Shown here piece by piece: positions 18,968 to 25,376 of a stretch of 64,000 nt of DNA. Where the stretch lies: the IMG/VR virus record IMGVR_UViG_3300010885_038790, positions 1-64,000 of that record. One strand, 5' to 3'. Source of the stretch: a virus. The stretch's first letter is position 1. Each line of letters opens with the position of its first letter. The position numbers and the translations under genes are program-made. Under the pieces are notes generated by a model. That model saw nothing but the letters and a program-made list of their open reading frames with translations, was not told the origin of the DNA and searched no databases.

Positions 18968-19044
18968 GCGCCGGTAGCTTAGAGGCCCAAAGCAGCGGAC
19001 TCATAATCCGTTGATCGAGAGTTCGAATCTCTCCCGTCGCACCA
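18968..19044 (+). tRNA. tRNA with CAU anticodon (Met or Ile2)
   Basis: Acceptor GCGCCGG/CCGTCGC (one mismatch), anticodon loop CTCATAA in CGGA/TCCG, T-arm GAGAG/TTCGAAT/CTCTC, encoded CCA. Third CAU tRNA; one of the three probably serves AUA after lysidine modification. Confidence 0.8.
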
Positions 19045-19050
19045 TTTATT

Positions 19051-19212
19051 ATGATTAAAGAAAAAAAGACTGTTACTGTTAAAGAACTTAGAAAATTAAA
19101 TAAGTGGCCGTTCCCCTTATGGGAGAATGGTAAGATGGTAATAACTGAAGTTAAAGCAAAGAGAGTCCCTAAACCAGACTGGTACAAAGAAGCAGGCCCA
19201 GCACCTTTTTGA
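19051..19212 (+). CDS. Small basic hypothetical protein
   Basis: A 53-residue protein (MIKEKKTVTVKELRKLNKWPFPLW...) with a basic N-terminus and Pro/Trp-rich C-terminus. It starts 6 bases after the tRNA CCA and ends 7 bases before the next gene, so it belongs to the same transcript. Not recognised. Confidence 0.5.
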   Translation: MIKEKKTVTVKELRKLNKWPFPLWENGKMVITEVKAKRVPKPDWYKEAGPAPF

Positions 19213-19219
19213 GAATGAT

Positions 19220-19699
19220 ATGAGAAAACTAGATTTAACCGAAGTAAAGAATTTTATCCAAGCCCAAAGCCTGGAAACAAAGATCTATATCGGCGCCGAT
19301 TCAGAACGATACCAAAAAGTAATTGATGGACGCAATCAATGGTTTGCCGATTACATTTTAGTTGTGGTTGTTCATATTGATGGATGCCATGGCTGTAAGA
19401 TCTTTGGTGAAGTGCAGACTGAACGTGACTACGATGCTAAGGCTAGTCGTCCTTCTACACGTCTTATGACCGAGGTATACAAGGTTGCTGAGTTGTTCCT
19501 TAAGATGGAAGACGTGCTTGATGGTCGGGATGTGGAGGTGCATCTTGATATTAATCCTAATGAGATGTACACTAGTAGCATAGTGGTACAGCAAGCAGTC
19601 GGCTATATCAAAGGTGTGTGCAATATTACTCCTATGGTTAAGCCAAATGCGTTTGCAGCTTCTTATGCTGCCGACAGGTTTAAGTCAGTAATGGCTTAA
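19220..19699 (+). CDS. YkuK-like (DUF458) RNase H-fold protein
   Basis: A 159-residue protein matching the DUF458/YkuK family. KIYIGADSERYQ is the first RNase H-like strand with Asp, RLMTEVYKVAELFL the central helix, VEVHLDINPNEMYTSSIVVQQAVGYIKGV the conserved strand with D-x-N and the following helix, and VKPNAFAASYAADR the C-terminal block with invariant Lys-Pro. Members are predicted nuclease-fold proteins whose biochemical role is unproven. A phage copy beside tRNA genes hints at RNA metabolism, which is an inference. Confidence 0.7.
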   Translation: MRKLDLTEVKNFIQAQSLETKIYIGADSERYQKVIDGRNQWFADYILVVVVHIDGCHGCKIFGEVQTERDYDAKASRPSTRLMTEVYKVAELFLKMEDVLDGRDVEVHLDINPNEMYTSSIVVQQAVGYIKGVCNITPMVKPNAFAASYAADRFKSVMA

Positions 19700-19709
19700 T
19701 GGATAAGCT

Positions 19710-19793
19710 GCGAGTGTGGTGGAACGGTATACACAGGGGACTTAAAATCCCCCGCTGAAAGGCATGCGGGTTCGAGTCCCGCCACTCGCACCA
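19710..19793 (+). tRNA. tRNA-Leu (UAA)
   Basis: Type II: acceptor GCGAGTG/CACTCGC, anticodon loop CTTAAAA in GGGGA/TCCCC, long variable arm, T-arm GCGGG/TTCGAGT/CCCGC, encoded CCA. Last tRNA of the array. Confidence 0.93.
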
Positions 19794-19829
19794 ACCCTAA
19801 ATATGGTATGTCTTAGTAAAGGAGATACC

Positions 19830-20093
19830 ATGAAACTTTCTGTACTAGAGCGTCATAATCTCATAGAGATGATTGAGACGCATACCTTCTACGGTATACC
19901 ACTAAACACAATCGAGCCAGAAATCCTAGATGAAATAGACACTAGGGAAGCTCAAATTCTCTACATAGTTGCAAGCATGATCGGGTGGGAAATTCGTGAC
20001 CAGGAGTCATTCGAGATTTTTCCCTTTGAAGCTGAGAATTACCTCAAAAAATTCCGTAAAAATCCCAGTGAAAAAAGTGAAAAAAACAGTTGA
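19830..20093 (+). CDS. Hypothetical acidic protein
   Basis: An 87-residue protein (MKLSVLERHNLIEMIETHTFYGIPLNTIEPEIL...) of unknown function. The ATG at 19830 is preferred because AAAGGAG lies upstream and earlier codons belong to the tRNA. It is helical, with no catalytic motif. Its C-terminal codons carry the AAACAG start of the next promoter. Confidence 0.5.
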   Translation: MKLSVLERHNLIEMIETHTFYGIPLNTIEPEILDEIDTREAQILYIVASMIGWEIRDQESFEIFPFEAENYLKKFRKNPSEKSEKNS

Positions 20094-20118
20094 TTTAATT
20101 TCGTAATTACGTTATAAT
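20090..20118 (+). promoter_or_regulatory. Sigma70-type promoter
   Basis: AAACAG then -35 TTGATT (20090-20095), 17-base spacer, -10 TATAAT (20113-20118). Same consensus as the tRNA-array promoters. Confidence 0.8.
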
Positions 20119-20163
20119 TAATTGTGGACGTTGAAATAACCACTTAACTTAAAGGACTATATC

Positions 20164-20505
20164 ATGAGTAATCTATTGACTGCTATCGAAATCGTTAAAG
20201 CCTGTAAAGGTGAGAAGAAGGCTTGTCTGGAGGCTATCCAGACCGAACTGAATGTGACGCGTGCTAATGCATCTGTCTATCTGTTTAAGGCTAATAAAGC
20301 GCTTGCTGCTAAGGCTTCTGAGCCTGAAGTTCAGGTACCTGAAGTATCTAAGCCGGTTGCTGTAAGTAAGCCTGCTGTGGAATATTCTGCTGAAGAATAT
20401 GCTGAGTACGCAACTGCAATGGACGAACGTGCTAACCAGGATCTATCTTCGATGGAAATCGGCGAGTACTTTGCAATGATGGATAACCTGCAGGAGTTTG
20501 CATGA
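20164..20505 (+). CDS. Hypothetical protein with HTH-like N-terminus
   Basis: A 113-residue protein. Residues 1-50 (TAIEIVKACKGEKKACLEAIQTELNVTRANASVYLFKANKAL) form a possible helix-turn-helix, followed by a Pro/Val/Lys linker and an acidic C-terminal helix. The layout recalls the C-terminal HTH segment of the gene at 9956, which also reads LDISPQNAYTYIYLVKKSL, so the two may be distant relatives. Expressed from its own promoter and coupled to the next ORF (4-base overlap). Confidence 0.5.
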   Translation: MSNLLTAIEIVKACKGEKKACLEAIQTELNVTRANASVYLFKANKALAAKASEPEVQVPEVSKPVAVSKPAVEYSAEEYAEYATAMDERANQDLSSMEIGEYFAMMDNLQEFA

Positions 20506-20693
20506 GATTTAGTTCAATGAGAATGATGCAGCATTGTTATCAATTAGAGGAAGATGAGATGGTCAAGGTCGCTGGCCAGCTCATATACGAAACTGATTTG
20601 GATCACGATCAGATTATCGATCGGTTTTCGGAGCTTTATGGTGAAGAAAACCTCTATATCGTAGAACAGATTCTTGACGAAGAAAACAGTTGA
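20502..20693 (+). CDS. Small acidic hypothetical protein
   Basis: A 63-residue protein (MRFSSMRMMQHCYQLEEDEMVKVAGQLIYETD...), helical and acidic, overlapping the preceding gene by 4 bases. No motif is recognised. The next promoter begins inside its last codons. Confidence 0.5.
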   Translation: MRFSSMRMMQHCYQLEEDEMVKVAGQLIYETDLDHDQIIDRFSELYGEENLYIVEQILDEENS

Positions 20694-20718
20694 TTTATTT
20701 TCGTGATTAATCTATAAT
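20690..20718 (+). promoter_or_regulatory. Sigma70-type promoter
   Basis: AAACAG then -35 TTGATT (20690-20695), 17-base spacer, -10 TATAAT (20713-20718). Drives the DUF932 gene and possibly the tmRNA. Confidence 0.8.
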
Positions 20719-20749
20719 TGATTTATATTAACTAAACGAGGCTCTTAAA

Positions 20750-21712
20750 ATGGCACATGAAATCGAAGTCATCGACGGTAAAGCATCTATGGCATATGCA
20801 GGAGAAACTCCTTGGCATGGTCTTGGTAAAGCTGTTCCGAGTGATCTGTCCCCAGAACAAATGCTTAAGGCAGCTAATCTGGATTGGACGGTAGAGAAGG
20901 TTCCTGCATTTGCAAACATTCAAGGTGAAAATACCGCGGTGGGTTGGAGTGCTCTGGTTCGTTCGAATGATAACTCTATCCTAGACGTTGTTTCTGACGA
21001 GTGGAATCCTATTCAGAATTCGACTGCGTTTGAGTTCTTCCAAGAATATTGCCAGAATGGTGATATGGAGATGCATACTGCTGGTTCCCTTAAGAACGGT
21101 CAGATCGTTTGGGCGTTGGCTAAGGTCAAGGATTCTTTCGAGTTGTTTAAAGGTGATCGTGTAGATTCGTATCTACTGTTTACCAACCCCCACCGCTTTG
21201 GTCAGTCGATCGATATCCGGTTTACTCCTATTCGAGTGGTGTGTAATAATACCCTTACTTTAAGCTTGAACCAACAGGCCGAACGTATGATTAAGAAAAG
21301 TCATCGTAGCCTGTTTGATGCAAGCAAGGTTAAGGAAGAACTCGGTATTGCTACGAATAAGCTTGCCAAGTACAAAGAGATGGCTGAATTCTTGGGAAGC
21401 AAACGCTATACTAATGATACCATTAAGAATTACTTCCGTGAAGTGTTTCCTACGTTCTCTAAGAATAAGGAGAACGATTCTGAGACGTTGTCACGTGGTG
21501 CTAAGTCGGCTATCGCTATCCTAGAGACTCAACCAGGCGCGCAGTACGCCGAAGGTAGCTGGTGGCAGGCATTTAACGCTGTAACGTTCCTGACTGATCA
21601 CAAGATTGGACGTTCAGCTGATACCCGTCTACAGTCAGCCTGGTTTGGTCCTAATAAGAACCTGAAGATCAAGGCGCTAGAGACAGCTATCGAATACGCT
21701 GAAGCTGCCTAA
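20750..21712 (+). CDS. DUF932 family phage/plasmid protein
   Basis: A 320-residue protein of the DUF932 (phage/plasmid-like TIGR03299) type. Family blocks are AYAGETPWHGLGKAV, WTVEKVPAF, ALVRSNDNSILDVVSDEWNPIQN, and FTPIRVVCNNTLTLSL with the conserved CNN, then LETQPGAQYAEGSWWQAFNAVTFLTDH near the C-terminus. The biochemical function is not established; the genes are common on phages and plasmids. A CGGTGCA-GGAA-TGCACCG hairpin follows the stop, and then the tmRNA acceptor piece. Confidence 0.85.
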   Translation: MAHEIEVIDGKASMAYAGETPWHGLGKAVPSDLSPEQMLKAANLDWTVEKVPAFANIQGENTAVGWSALVRSNDNSILDVVSDEWNPIQNSTAFEFFQEYCQNGDMEMHTAGSLKNGQIVWALAKVKDSFELFKGDRVDSYLLFTNPHRFGQSIDIRFTPIRVVCNNTLTLSLNQQAERMIKKSHRSLFDASKVKEELGIATNKLAKYKEMAEFLGSKRYTNDTIKNYFREVFPTFSKNKENDSETLSRGAKSAIAILETQPGAQYAEGSWWQAFNAVTFLTDHKIGRSADTRLQSAWFGPNKNLKIKALETAIEYAEAA

Positions 21713-21759
21713 GTAAGATACGGTGCAGGAATGCACCGGTTATAGTTGTATGAAGTAAA

Positions 21760-22080
21760 TCAAAAATGGTTCTGGATGGGGGTGCAAATCCCCCCACCTC
21801 CACCATAAACATATTGTATAAACGCATGAGCAGGTTTTACACTACCGCTGGTTACGTATAGAATCGTAAGTGAGTGTAGACAGTATGTTTTTGATGGGGG
21901 TGTACTCAGTATTCGACAGGGCAACAAGTAGACGCATGGACAACTCGACATATCTCGTCGTTAACAGTAAAACAAAGTAAACGCAAACGACTCACAGTTC
22001 GCATTAGCAGCCTAAACACTGCTTAGGGTTTCGGTAGGTTTCCTCGTAACAGAATAACCTACCATCTTTACCTCTCCTAA
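21760..22080 (+). ncRNA. ssrA: Two-piece (permuted) tmRNA, tag ANDSQFALAA
   Basis: The acceptor piece comes first: T-arm GGGGG/TGCAAAT/CCCCC (21778-21794), CACCTCC, A, CCA (21795-21805). The coding piece starts at 21896 with GGGGGTG, which pairs with CACCTCC, followed by TACTCAGTATTCGACAGGG as in the tmRNA D-like region. The resume codon GCA is at 21983 and the tag reads ANDSQFALAA to TAA at 22015. The 90-base intervening segment is closed by AAACATA/TATGTTT. A GGTAGGTT/AACCTACC hairpin follows the tag. Outer ends (start of the acceptor piece, end of the coding piece) are estimates. It would rescue stalled ribosomes with SmpB. Confidence 0.9.
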
Positions 22081-22096
22081 AAGGAATGTAACATCG

Positions 22097-22125
22097 TTAC
22101 ACTAGTGGCATTATTAATCTATAAT
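22097..22125 (+). promoter_or_regulatory. Sigma70-type promoter
   Basis: -35 TTACAC (22097-22102), 17-base spacer, -10 TATAAT (22120-22125), 30 bases before the SleB-like gene. A TGTAAC-ATC-GTTACA hairpin overlaps the -35. Confidence 0.55.
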
Positions 22126-22155
22126 CCCTATAATGAGGTTCAATGAAAGGAAAAT

Positions 22156-22725
22156 ATGTTTGAAAAATACATGAGACATTTTACGCTCATCGCTATCGCT
22201 TTCTTTAAAGCCTTATTTTTGCTTGCAATAGTCTACGCTATCTATTCCGGTATGTCCTGGGCAATCGAAAGAAGCACTAATCAGTATAATGCAATATACG
22301 CAACTCCGGCTGCAATATCGTTAAAGGAACGTGAGAGACAGCTCCAATGCTTAACCCAGAATATATATTGGGAAGCTGGTAACGAACCGTTTGAAGGTAA
22401 AGTGGCTGTAGCACAGGTTACTATCAATCGTTCAAATAGCAGCAAATTCCCTAATGATGTATGTAAGGTAGTATATCAGAAGAATGTATTCCTAAGTAAG
22501 GTCGTATGTCAGTTCTCCTGGTTTTGTGAGAACAACTTTAAGCTTAAACCTGTATACAAGCCTTCATATGATGAATCTGAAGCTGTAGCCAGGAAGGTAT
22601 TGCTAGAAGGATTTAGATTGGATGGATTAAAGGAGGCAATGTACTATCATGCTGACTACGTTAATCCAAAATGGAACAAAGAAAAGATAGCTGTTGTTGG
22701 TCGTCATATCTTCTACAAGGAATAA
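22156..22725 (+). CDS. SleB-like cell-wall hydrolase with N-terminal membrane anchor
   Basis: A 189-residue protein. One hydrophobic segment (residues 11-35) anchors or exports it. Residues 60-185 match the Hydrolase_2/SleB family: LTQNIYWEAGNEPFEGKVAVAQVTINR with the catalytic Glu, FPNDVCKVVYQ, CQFSWFC and a C-terminal AMYYHADYVNPKWN. It would cut peptidoglycan, as an endolysin or signal-arrest-release type lysin. The following gene encodes a small three-helix membrane protein that could be the holin, although a lysis cassette is only an inference. Confidence 0.8.
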   Translation: MFEKYMRHFTLIAIAFFKALFLLAIVYAIYSGMSWAIERSTNQYNAIYATPAAISLKERERQLQCLTQNIYWEAGNEPFEGKVAVAQVTINRSNSSKFPNDVCKVVYQKNVFLSKVVCQFSWFCENNFKLKPVYKPSYDESEAVARKVLLEGFRLDGLKEAMYYHADYVNPKWNKEKIAVVGRHIFYKE

Positions 22726-22726
22726 A

Positions 22727-23029
22727 ATGGTAAATAATGTTTCGCGTTACTTTAATCTGACTGTAAAGCACTTCAGCAACATTAGTGCAAATACATTAGG
22801 GTGGTTGGCTATTGTTCTAATGCACTGTGCATTTATACCTAATCTACTATCTGTATTAATGGGTATCTCAGATAGGCTACCTTCGGTTGATATTGTTATA
22901 TTTGTTTGGGTTGGATTACTACTATTTTTTCTTAGGTCAACTCTCATTAAAGATACACTAGGTATTGTTACGGGTGGTATTGGATTCTTTATACAAGCCG
23001 GTCTTCTTGCATTGGTGGTTTTTAAATGA
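22727..23029 (+). CDS. Small membrane protein (possible holin)
   Basis: A 100-residue protein with three predicted transmembrane segments (LGWLAIVLMHCAFI, IVIFVWVGLLLFFL, GIVTGGIGFFIQAGLLALVVF). It starts two bases after the SleB-like gene stops. Size, three segments and position beside a cell-wall hydrolase suit a holin, but T4-like phages often have other small membrane proteins here. The ATG at 22727 is chosen because the longer frame overlaps the hydrolase. Confidence 0.5.
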   Translation: MVNNVSRYFNLTVKHFSNISANTLGWLAIVLMHCAFIPNLLSVLMGISDRLPSVDIVIFVWVGLLLFFLRSTLIKDTLGIVTGGIGFFIQAGLLALVVFK

Positions 23030-23271
23030 TAGATAATATAGAATTAACTTTCAGCAAAACACCTTCAGACTTTATGTTGGAAATTGATAAGATCGCCCAG
23101 GATAAACGACTTACGTATATCGATGCTGTAGTACATTATTGTGAGGTGAATGGGGTAGAGATTGAGACAGCTGCAGCCCTTATCAAGGGCAGTGCAAAGA
23201 TGAAAGCAAAGGTTCAGCTTGATGCTGAAGAACAGAATTATTTACCGAAGACAAGGAAATTACCTATATGA
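23026..23271 (+). CDS. gp33-like late-transcription RNA polymerase-binding protein
   Basis: An 81-residue protein resembling T4-like gp33, the accessory factor joining host RNA polymerase (beta flap) with the sliding clamp for late transcription. Core: LEIDKIAQDKRLTYIDAVVHYCEVNGVEIETAAALI, followed by a basic helix and NYLPKTRKLPI. The presence of TATAAATA late promoters in this window agrees. It overlaps both neighbouring genes by 4 bases. The family is short and divergent, so the call is moderate. Confidence 0.6.
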   Translation: MIDNIELTFSKTPSDFMLEIDKIAQDKRLTYIDAVVHYCEVNGVEIETAAALIKGSAKMKAKVQLDAEEQNYLPKTRKLPI

Positions 23272-23825
23272 TTATTTTACCAGAACACCTAGGCGGGCAT
23301 GAGGATGAGACACATTTGGATGACGGCGCACTTAATTACCTTATTGAAAATTTTGACATTAAGTCTATGGTTGATATTGGGTGTGGTCCTGGCGGGATGG
23401 TTGATCTCGCTAAACGAAAGGGTCTCGACGTTATTGGACTTGATGGAGATTTTGTTGTTGAACGTCCCGAGTCAGTACGGGACTTAATTAAGATTCACGA
23501 CTTTGCCGAGAGTTCATATGACCTAGGTAAACAATACGATCTTGCATGGACGGTTGAGTTTGTTGAGCATGTAGATGCAAAATACATGGATAACTTCATT
23601 GATGTTATGAAGCAATGTAGGTATGTTTTGATGACACATGCGTTCCCTGGTCAGCCTGGCCATCACCACGTCAATTGCCAGCATGCATCTTACTGGTTAC
23701 GCGAGATGGGTGCCCGCGGATTCAAATATGATCCTAAGGCATTGAGAGGGATTAGAGCTGCATCTACTATGAGTGCCCGTTATATTAGATCACAAAGCCT
23801 ATTCTTCGTAAATGGAAGCATTTGA
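23268..23825 (+). CDS. Class I SAM-dependent methyltransferase
   Basis: A 185-residue methyltransferase with motif I MVDIGCGPGGMVDLA (about residues 35-49), DVIGLDGD (motif II acidic residue) and AWTVEFVEHVDAKYMDNFID (motif IV region). The C-terminal half contains HAFPGQPGHHHVNCQ, as in a phage family I have seen next to replication genes. The substrate is unknown; sugar, nucleotide or protein are all possible. It overlaps the gp59 gene by 14 bases. Confidence 0.75.
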   Translation: MIILPEHLGGHEDETHLDDGALNYLIENFDIKSMVDIGCGPGGMVDLAKRKGLDVIGLDGDFVVERPESVRDLIKIHDFAESSYDLGKQYDLAWTVEFVEHVDAKYMDNFIDVMKQCRYVLMTHAFPGQPGHHHVNCQHASYWLREMGARGFKYDPKALRGIRAASTMSARYIRSQSLFFVNGSI

Positions 23826-24396
23826 AGCATATAAAACGTATGTCGCAATCAAAAATCACTTCTCTTCTAAGACGTATGACTTCTTTAAGTACGGCGGTAG
23901 AACGAAAGCTTCTCGAGCAACTTTTGAGAAAAGGTCTGATCGATACTTCTTTCATAAACTCTCTAAAAGAAAAGAAGTGGTTAACTACCTGGTTGCCAAT
24001 TTCGCATACAATGACAGTTCCACCTGGGTGGGGGACTTTGTCAACAACGAACAATCAGATCGATACTACCTCAGGATGGTCAAGATCAGAGAGTCCTTGT
24101 CCTATATCTTCAGTCAAGATCTCGATAAACTCGAAACCTGCTTCGACAGTAATTTTCAAGTCATCGAAGGACAGCACCCGATAATTCTTCGTAAGTATCT
24201 ACAGAAAGAAATCAATATAGAGACGTTGATTATTCTGGATGATATGGTTTCATTCATGAAGAAATGGAACAGGAGAATCCAGGATCCAGTAGTATGGCCT
24301 CAAGTGTATCTTAAGTGTAAGAAGTACAGACCGTTCTTCGAATATGATAAAGAAAAACTTAAGAAAGTAGTACTTGATAAATTTAGCGAAAGCTAA
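23812..24396 (+). CDS. DNA helicase loader (gp59)
   Basis: A 194-residue protein alignable by eye with T4 gp59, which loads the gp41 helicase on gp32-coated forks. The N-terminal domain has FEAYKTYVAIKNHFSSKTYDFFKYGG and RSDRYFFHKLSKR, as in T4 (KLYLMIKQHM, RRDKYFFQKLS); then WVGDF, and the C-terminal LQKEINIETLIILDD. It stands directly upstream of gp32, its partner, as expected from T4. The start overlaps the methyltransferase gene. Confidence 0.88.
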   Translation: MEAFEAYKTYVAIKNHFSSKTYDFFKYGGRTKASRATFEKRSDRYFFHKLSKRKEVVNYLVANFAYNDSSTWVGDFVNNEQSDRYYLRMVKIRESLSYIFSQDLDKLETCFDSNFQVIEGQHPIILRKYLQKEINIETLIILDDMVSFMKKWNRRIQDPVVWPQVYLKCKKYRPFFEYDKEKLKKVVLDKFSES

Positions 24397-24401
24397 GATA
24401 A

Positions 24402-24409
24402 TATAAATA
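24402..24409 (+). promoter_or_regulatory. T4-type late promoter box
   Basis: TATAAATA, 65 bases before the gp32 start. It would allow late gp55/gp33-dependent transcription of the gp32 gene. Confidence 0.6.
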
Positions 24410-24473
24410 TCTTATATCATGATAATGTGAATAAGACGCATACATTTAATACATCGCATACAAGGAGCATATA

Positions 24474-25376
24474 ATGCAAGATTTTTCTGCACTCAAAAAG
24501 TCACGTCAATCCAACTTTGACAAGCTGACACAAGAAGTTACTAAACTAAACACCCCCCAGAACTCATCAGAAGACAATCGCTTTTGGCGCCCAGAGGTAG
24601 ACAAGGCTGGTAATGGTTATGCGATCATCCGCTTTCTTCCTGCGCCTACTGGTGAAGACATTCCATTCGTTCGTGTTTGGGATCATGGCTTCCAAGGCCC
24701 GGGTGGATGGTACATCGAGAAGTCTCTTACTACCCTAGGCCAAAAGGATCCAGTGTCTGAGTACAATACACAGCTATGGAACAACGGCACCGAGGCTGGT
24801 AAAGAACAAGTACGTAAACAAAAGCGCCGTCTGACTTATATCAGCAACGTTTATGTTGTTACTGATTCTGCTAACCCTCAAAACGAAGGTAAGGTATTTC
24901 TGTACAAATACGGTAAGAAGATCTGGGACAAGCTTAACTTGGCTATGAACCCAGAGTTCCAAGACGAGTCAGCAATCAATCCATTCGATCTTTGGGAAGG
25001 TGCCAACTTCAAGATCAAGATCCGTAATGTTGAAGGCTATCGTAACTACGATAAGTCAGAGTTCGATCGTGTTGGTCCATTGTTTGGAGATGACGATAAG
25101 TTAGAACAAGTATGGAAGCAGGAGCATAAGCTTGCTGAGTTCATCGATGCATCTAACTTCAAGTCGTATGATGAACTGAAGACCAAGTTATACCGTGCAC
25201 TTGGACTAGCCGGTAACGTCAATCCTACCTCACGTGCCGAAGAAAAGCTTCAGCCATGGGAGGATGCTCCACCTGCTGCAACTGCAAAGCCTGCACGTGA
25301 AGCATTTGCACCTAAGATTGAAGAAGAGGATGATGACTCTATGGAGTTCTTTAAGAAGCTAGCTGCTGAAGATTAA
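24474..25376 (+). CDS. Single-stranded DNA-binding protein (gp32)
   Basis: A 300-residue gp32 homologue. The N-terminal B-domain (SALKKSRQSNFDKLTQEVTKL) mediates cooperativity; the OB-fold core has FWRPEVDKAGNGYAIIRFLP, VRVWDHGFQGPGGWYIEKSLTTLGQ, and KVFLYKYGKKIWDKL; the C-terminal acidic tail (EEEDDDSMEFFKKLAAED) binds replication partners. The zinc ligands of T4 gp32 (one His, three Cys) are all missing, as in some T4-like marine and freshwater phages. It ends tail-to-tail with the convergent gene on the other strand, the stop codons overlapping. Confidence 0.93.
   Translation: MQDFSALKKSRQSNFDKLTQEVTKLNTPQNSSEDNRFWRPEVDKAGNGYAIIRFLPAPTGEDIPFVRVWDHGFQGPGGWYIEKSLTTLGQKDPVSEYNTQLWNNGTEAGKEQVRKQKRRLTYISNVYVVTDSANPQNEGKVFLYKYGKKIWDKLNLAMNPEFQDESAINPFDLWEGANFKIKIRNVEGYRNYDKSEFDRVGPLFGDDDKLEQVWKQEHKLAEFIDASNFKSYDELKTKLYRALGLAGNVNPTSRAEEKLQPWEDAPPAATAKPAREAFAPKIEEEDDDSMEFFKKLAAED

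Noticed and set aside
10700-19800. CRISPR array
   Set aside because: Repeated short hairpins and T-loops come from tRNAs; there are no regularly spaced identical repeats with unique spacers.
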